64,000 nucleotides of DNA. It comes from Pleomorphomonas carboxyditropha. GTDB lineage: Bacteria; Pseudomonadota; Alphaproteobacteria; Rhizobiales; Pleomorphomonadaceae. Below are positions 59,253-64,000 of the stretch, one piece after another; position 1 is the stretch's first letter; every line of letters starts with the position of its first letter. The position numbers were made by a program, and so were the translations under genes. The notes beneath the pieces are model-generated. The model was not told where the DNA came from. It worked only from the letters and a program-made list of their open reading frames with translations, and made no database searches. The DNA lies in the NCBI RefSeq assembly GCF_002770725.1, contig NZ_NQVN01000010.1:117403-181402 (forward strand), given 5' to 3'.

Positions 59253-60914
59253 TTGGCGCCCTTCCCCGAGAGATTGCGTTCCGTGGCATCCCCGGCGTTC
59301 CACATTTCCACGATCTTGAGGCCGTCGGTGCTGGCCTTTGGCGCCGTGCTCGTTGCGCTCCTGTCGATTACCAGCTTGGTCCGCGATCAAGACGACGAGC
59401 GCTATCTCGAGCGGCGCTATGCCGATGTCGGCAAGATCCTGTCGGCAGCGATCGATCCCCGCTTTCAGACCAAGGCCGATGAGATTACCCGCGTGGCCGA
59501 ACGGCTGGTGGTGATCGGCGCCATCCGCGGCGGCGTCCTTTACGACGGTTCCGGACACGAGCAGCAGGTGTTCGGCGAGCGCGTCGAAGCGAGCTTCAAC
59601 GCGGTGATGCGCACCGGACACACGGTGTTTCGTCCGGCACGCAGCAGCAAGGCTGATTTCTATTATCCGCCCGAGGCTTCGCTCACGCCTTTTCACATCT
59701 TCCTGCGCGTCGACGTCGGCGAGATCACCAGCCTCGAGACCATCCGCGACGATCGAGCCGTCACCATAGCGCTCGGCGGCGGCGCGGCGGCGGCGGCGAT
59801 CACCGAGATGGTGATGATGCTGATGGTCTGGTGGCCGTTGCGGCGTGTCCGAACGGTGGTCGAGGCCATGCTGCACGACCCCGCGTCGGCGGACCGCGGT
59901 CAACCGCTCAGGGGGTGGGGCGGCGAGGTCGGCAGGCTGACCTTCGCCTTCGAGTGCCTGCGGTCGATGCTGGCCGACGTCTGGCGGACCCGCGTCATGG
60001 TGGCCGACACCATCATCGAGTCGTCGCCTTTCGCGGTGTTGCAGATCAATGTCGACGGTCATCCCTTCTTCGCCAATCCTTCCTGTGCCCGCCTGTTCGG
60101 ACGCGATATCCTGAGGACCAACGAGGTGTCGCCGCTGATGTTGCGCGACGTGGCGAGCGGAGCGCGCCACGGTCTCAAGGCCTATGTCGAGACCTACAGG
60201 AGCGGTATCCGGCCGGTGGAGTTTCCGACGCCGAACGGGCCGAAGCAGGCCTTGCTGGCGTCGCTGGTGCTCGGAGCGGAAACCAGGGCGCCGGTCAACG
60301 TTCTGGTCGGCGTCGATATCAGCGCGCTTCATGGCGCGCGCATTGCGGCGGAAGCGGCGCTCAAGACCGGCATGGAAGACGTTGCCAAGGCCACGACGAG
60401 AACCTTCGAGTACAAGCAGATGCTGGAGGCCTGCCTCGCGCTGATGGGCGGCGGCAAGAAAAGCCAGGAGCACCTGCAGGTCGCCGCCTTCGCGCGCGAA
60501 TGGCTCGACACGGCGGCGGAAGCCGGCGCGGTGCAGGTTGCCGAGGTCGACGGCGAGGATCCGGAAGTGGCCGGTGGCGCGGACAATCTGCGCGCGGTGA
60601 CGCGCTTCGCCGCCTTCCTCGCCTACACGCAGGTGGGTAGCCTGCCGGTGGACATGAAGATCGATGTCCGGGGCATCGACTTCGAAACTGCCGGCCTGCA
60701 GGTGCAGGCCCGCGCCGCCGCGGGTGGGGGCAAAGGCGCCTGCGTTGCCGATACCAATCTGGCGCTCGCGGCCCTCAAGGCCGCCGTCGCCCGCGTCGAC
60801 GGGCGGCTCTCCGAGGTGGAACAGGAAGAGAATGGCGCGGTTATCGTGCGCGTCGTTCTGCGCGGCGCCGCCGAGCGCATGCAGACGACGATGAAGTCGA
60901 AGACCGCCGACTGA
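59253..60914 (+). CDS. membrane PAS protein with degenerate histidine-kinase core
   Basis: A 553-residue protein (numbered from TTG 59253). A membrane helix (25-43), an extracytoplasmic domain (44-168), a second helix (169-195), a HAMP-like linker (196-245) and a PAS domain (250-355) are followed by a region that aligns with the kinase ATPase domain (407-541). GGADNLRAVTRFAAF matches the N-box position without the asparagine, and NLALAALKAAVARVDGRLS matches the GLGLAI...GGR helix without the glycines. No phospho-acceptor histidine is found. It looks like a pseudokinase sensor. The start is uncertain; GTG 59283 is an alternative. It follows the pseudopilin genes by 109 bases. Confidence 0.68.
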   Translation: MAPFPERLRSVASPAFHISTILRPSVLAFGAVLVALLSITSLVRDQDDERYLERRYADVGKILSAAIDPRFQTKADEITRVAERLVVIGAIRGGVLYDGSGHEQQVFGERVEASFNAVMRTGHTVFRPARSSKADFYYPPEASLTPFHIFLRVDVGEITSLETIRDDRAVTIALGGGAAAAAITEMVMMLMVWWPLRRVRTVVEAMLHDPASADRGQPLRGWGGEVGRLTFAFECLRSMLADVWRTRVMVADTIIESSPFAVLQINVDGHPFFANPSCARLFGRDILRTNEVSPLMLRDVASGARHGLKAYVETYRSGIRPVEFPTPNGPKQALLASLVLGAETRAPVNVLVGVDISALHGARIAAEAALKTGMEDVAKATTRTFEYKQMLEACLALMGGGKKSQEHLQVAAFAREWLDTAAEAGAVQVAEVDGEDPEVAGGADNLRAVTRFAAFLAYTQVGSLPVDMKIDVRGIDFETAGLQVQARAAAGGGKGACVADTNLALAALKAAVARVDGRLSEVEQEENGAVIVRVVLRGAAERMQTTMKSKTAD

Positions 60915-60939
60915 TACTTCCAAGTGTAGTACGATCGCC

Positions 60940-61449
60940 TTATTGGCTCAGCACAAGGCGCCCGTTCTCGATGGCAAACGCCTTGAGACGGCCGAGAAAG
61001 CTCATGCCGAGCAGATTGGTGGCGAGCTGGTTGTCGGAAAGCACGAGGGCGTCGACATCGGTCACCCGGATATCGCCGACCTCGATTTCCTGGAGATGCA
61101 CGCGCGCCGCCTCGGCAACGCCGCCGGCCGTCGACACTTTCGCCGTGTAGTCGCCCCGCAGGACGATCAGGCCGGCCGCCCGTGCATCGGAGGCGCGCAA
61201 CGCCACCAGCGTCGCACCGGTGTCGGCGAGCATCGAAAGCGGCCGGCCGTTGACGCGGCCGGTCAAAACGAAGTGGCCGCGACCGTCGGCGGCAATCTCG
61301 GCTCTGCCCAGTGCCACGACGGGTTTCGGCGTGGCAACCGGCGCCGGTGCCTCGTCGGCCGGCGATAGCTCGGCAAGCCGCTGCAGTTGCGGCGCGAAGA
61401 AGCCGATGACCACCGTCGCGGCCAGTACCCATCCGAGGAGGCGGAGCAT
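60940..61449 (-). CDS. TIGR02281-family retropepsin-like aspartic protease
   Basis: A 169-residue single-domain aspartic protease. The N-terminal helix (about 3-20) anchors it in the membrane, and the active-site motif is MLADTGATLVALR (DTGA). NLLGMSFLGRL is the second half-motif typical of retropepsin-like proteins, which must dimerise to form a full active site. The substrate is unknown. Two ATG codons are adjacent; the second (61449) has the better spacing to GGAGG. It is convergent with the PAS protein. Confidence 0.88.
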   Translation of the reverse strand: MLRLLGWVLAATVVIGFFAPQLQRLAELSPADEAPAPVATPKPVVALGRAEIAADGRGHFVLTGRVNGRPLSMLADTGATLVALRASDARAAGLIVLRGDYTAKVSTAGGVAEAARVHLQEIEVGDIRVTDVDALVLSDNQLATNLLGMSFLGRLKAFAIENGRLVLSQ

Positions 61450-61516
61450 CATGCCCTCCGAACGGCTGTATCGATCGGCCGCTCGGGCAGGTTAGGCGGT
61501 CGCGGTTCCCAAAGCC

Positions 61517-62689
<1,173 letters not shown>

Positions 62690-62879
62690 AGGCTGACCTC
62701 TCTACGGGCAATTGCGGAGGAATTTCAGCCTAGCATGCCGGCAATGGCGAAGGCGAGGGCCAATCGCCGTCTTTCGGGCTGGCCGGAATTTGCCGAAATT
62801 TAACCACCCGTTCGTGTTCTTGGTGGCAAATCCACCTGCGGGTCGGCTCAGCCGATCGAGCCATCATGGAGATTTCCCC

Positions 62880-63470
62880 GTGTCCGGACGCGCCTTCGCC
62901 CTTCTGCCGCTTTGCGCGGCGCTGTTTCTCGCCGCCTGCCAGAGCGCGCCGCCGCCGCCGCGTCAGCCGACCTTCTATGAAGATCTCGCCTCTCCGACGG
63001 CGCGTGTCGACGAGAACAAGATGCTATCCATGCTCAACCAGTATCGCGCCCAGTCGGGGATCGCGCCGCTGGCGCTCGACCCGCGCCTCAGCCGCATCGC
63101 CGAGGATTACGCGAAGAAGATGGCGGCGGCCGACAAGATGGGCCACGACGTCGACGGCCATTCGCTGCTCGGCACCCGTCTCAAGGGCTACGGCTATGCC
63201 TTCTCCAACGCCGGCGAGAACGTGGCGGCCGGCTACCATACGCTGGCCGAGGCCTTTTCCGGCTGGCGGCAGTCGCCGCCGCACGATCGCGGCATGAAGG
63301 ACCCGGAGATGAGCCTGATGGGCATCGCCACCGCCTATAACCCGAACTCCAAGTACAAGGTGTTCTGGTGCCTGATCTTCGCCCACCCGCCGGTAGTCAC
63401 CGCCGACGGCACGCTGATGGGCGCCACCGGTGGTTTGGCGCCGTCGGCGACGGCGCTGACCATCCGCTAG
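62880..63470 (+). CDS. CAP-domain lipoprotein
   Basis: A 196-residue protein. The N-terminus has a signal peptide and lipobox (LFLAAC), so it is anchored to a membrane. The rest is a CAP/SCP (cysteine-rich secretory, antigen 5, PR-1) domain with LNQYRAQSGIAPL, GHDVDG and NAGENVAAGYHTLAEAFSGW; bacterial members have no proven single function. The start is a GTG at 62880, preceded by GGAG. Its stop codon TAG overlaps the CTAG border of a RIME-type repeat. The family is found near cell-wall and stress genes. Confidence 0.9.
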   Translation: MSGRAFALLPLCAALFLAACQSAPPPPRQPTFYEDLASPTARVDENKMLSMLNQYRAQSGIAPLALDPRLSRIAEDYAKKMAAADKMGHDVDGHSLLGTRLKGYGYAFSNAGENVAAGYHTLAEAFSGWRQSPPHDRGMKDPEMSLMGIATAYNPNSKYKVFWCLIFAHPPVVTADGTLMGATGGLAPSATALTIR

Positions 63471-63548
63471 AGCATTTTCGAGCGAAGTGGATACCGGTTC
63501 GCGTGAAGAAAATGCATCAATTCAAAAAGATAGAGCGTTTCCATGAAA
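63467..63548. repeat. RIME-type element truncated by an insertion sequence
   Basis: It begins CTAGAGCATTTTCGAGCG and contains the module GCATTTTC...GAAAATGC and the linker ATCAATTCAAAAAGATAGAGC. The second palindrome stops at GCGTTTCCATGAAAC, where the intact copies continue to CTAG. The sequence then changes to CACGGCACCG, the probable end of an insertion sequence. Confidence 0.82.
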
Positions 63549-64000
63549 CACGGCACCGTACACGACTTGTCATATTTTGGGTCTGGCTTGAGGTTGATTT
63601 GGCGCGTTGTGTAACCAAGCGTCAGCGGCATTTTCCGGAGCGTTGCTGATCCAATTTCTGAGAGCGTCGAGACCGATGCGGAACCAGGATTTTTCCCGTC
63701 GGCCATGTGTCTTTCGCCTGATTGCCTTCCTGCCCATGGTTTTTGTTGCGCAGCGATAGGCCCAGACCATGGCCAGCGTGACGACGACCAGCAGACACGA
63801 GAGCTTGTCATGAGAGCGGATGCGGGTGTCTTCGAGATTGAGTCCTCGGGTCTTGGCGTCGCCGAACAGGCACTCGATGGCCCATCTTTTGCGGTAGTCG
63901 TTGAGGGCCTGCCTGGGGTCGTCGCGATTGGTGACGACGATCAGCCATTCATTGTCCTTCAGCCGTTTGGCCGCGAAGTTCACGGGATGGCGTGCCGGGG
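63549..64000 (-). mobile_element. IS4-family insertion sequence, right part
   Basis: The element starts near 63549, where the RIME-type sequence breaks off, and runs out of the window. It contains the C-terminal part of an IS4-type transposase. The other end and any target duplication lie outside. The terminal CACGGCACCGTACACG may be the inverted repeat. Confidence 0.65.
63570..64000 (-). CDS. IS4-family transposase, C-terminal part
   Basis: The last 143 or so residues of a DDE transposase, reading off the right edge. The IS4 YREK motif is complete: Y-(2)-R-(3)-E-(6)-K in DYRKRWAIECLFGDAK. This holds the catalytic glutamate. A frame start at 63983 is a GTG that probably is not the true start, since the frame stays open to 64000. 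The N-terminal aspartates lie outside the window. Flanking repeat truncation supports a real insertion. Confidence 0.85.
   Translation of the reverse strand, partial: PARHPVNFAAKRLKDNEWLIVVTNRDDPRQALNDYRKRWAIECLFGDAKTRGLNLEDTRIRSHDKLSCLLVVVTLAMVWAYRCATKTMGRKAIRRKTHGRREKSWFRIGLDALRNWISNAPENAADAWLHNAPNQPQARPKI

Overview
This 64-kb window is GC-rich chromosomal DNA from an alphaproteobacterium, most likely of the order Hyphomicrobiales (Rhizobiales). The order is inferred from gene families that keep company there: CpdR, the PutR/PutA pair, MetX/MetW, the GTG-started HNH protein, PhaR, a Cpa/Tad pilus locus, and bipartite palindromic repeats resembling the RIME-type elements of rhizobia. No rRNA, tRNA, CRISPR array or prophage was seen. 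The only insertion sequence is cut by the right edge.

Layout. 0-4 kb: ChaC-like cyclotransferase, PlsC acyltransferase, YdcF-like protein and the divisome ABC pair FtsEX, followed by a 400-bp block of tandem repeats and a perfect CtrA-type box. 4.6-7.5 kb: zinc-ribbon membrane protein, Hpt, CpdR and a cobalamin adenosyltransferase. 7.5-15 kb: esterase, DNA glycosylase, GluQ, MetX-MetW, a methyltransferase, a GloB-like hydrolase and a DMT exporter. 15-22 kb: a GGDEF-EAL protein, HNH protein, SDR, a Zur-like regulator, and IspG facing IspA. 22-26 kb: PutR/PutA, the putA terminator and, on the opposite strand, a strong small-RNA candidate. 26-34 kb: MtgA, L32, an unknown small protein, an EAL phosphodiesterase behind a second CtrA-type box, PhaR and an AsmA-like protein. 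33.5-37.3 kb: CopA, Glk and MgsA on the minus strand.

37.7-48 kb is one large salvage operon. A BMP-family lipid-free binding protein is followed by a hairpin terminator that probably sets a high ratio of binding protein to transporter. Then come the ABC ATPase, two permeases, Cdd, purine nucleoside phosphorylase, DeoA, DeoB, Add and Upp. Together these import nucleosides, deaminate them, split off the base, recycle the sugar phosphate and return uracil to UMP. Hpt, 32 kb upstream, can recover the hypoxanthine.

48-59 kb is a Tad (Flp) pilus locus. TadC, TadB, CpaF, CpaE, CpaD, CpaC, CpaB, CpaA and the Flp pilin are on the minus strand. A CpaC-N-like protein, two TadE/TadG-type pseudopilins and a membrane PAS protein with a wrecked histidine-kinase core are on the plus strand. 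The window ends with a retropepsin-like protease, an M20 amidohydrolase, a CAP-domain lipoprotein and an IS4-family transposase fragment that interrupts a repeat.

The most unusual signals are these: dispersed palindromic repeats that supply stop codons to several genes and the start codon and signal-peptide n-region of cpaC; covarying stems among related hairpins; the antisense-side small RNA behind putA; and the degenerate kinase beside the pilus genes.
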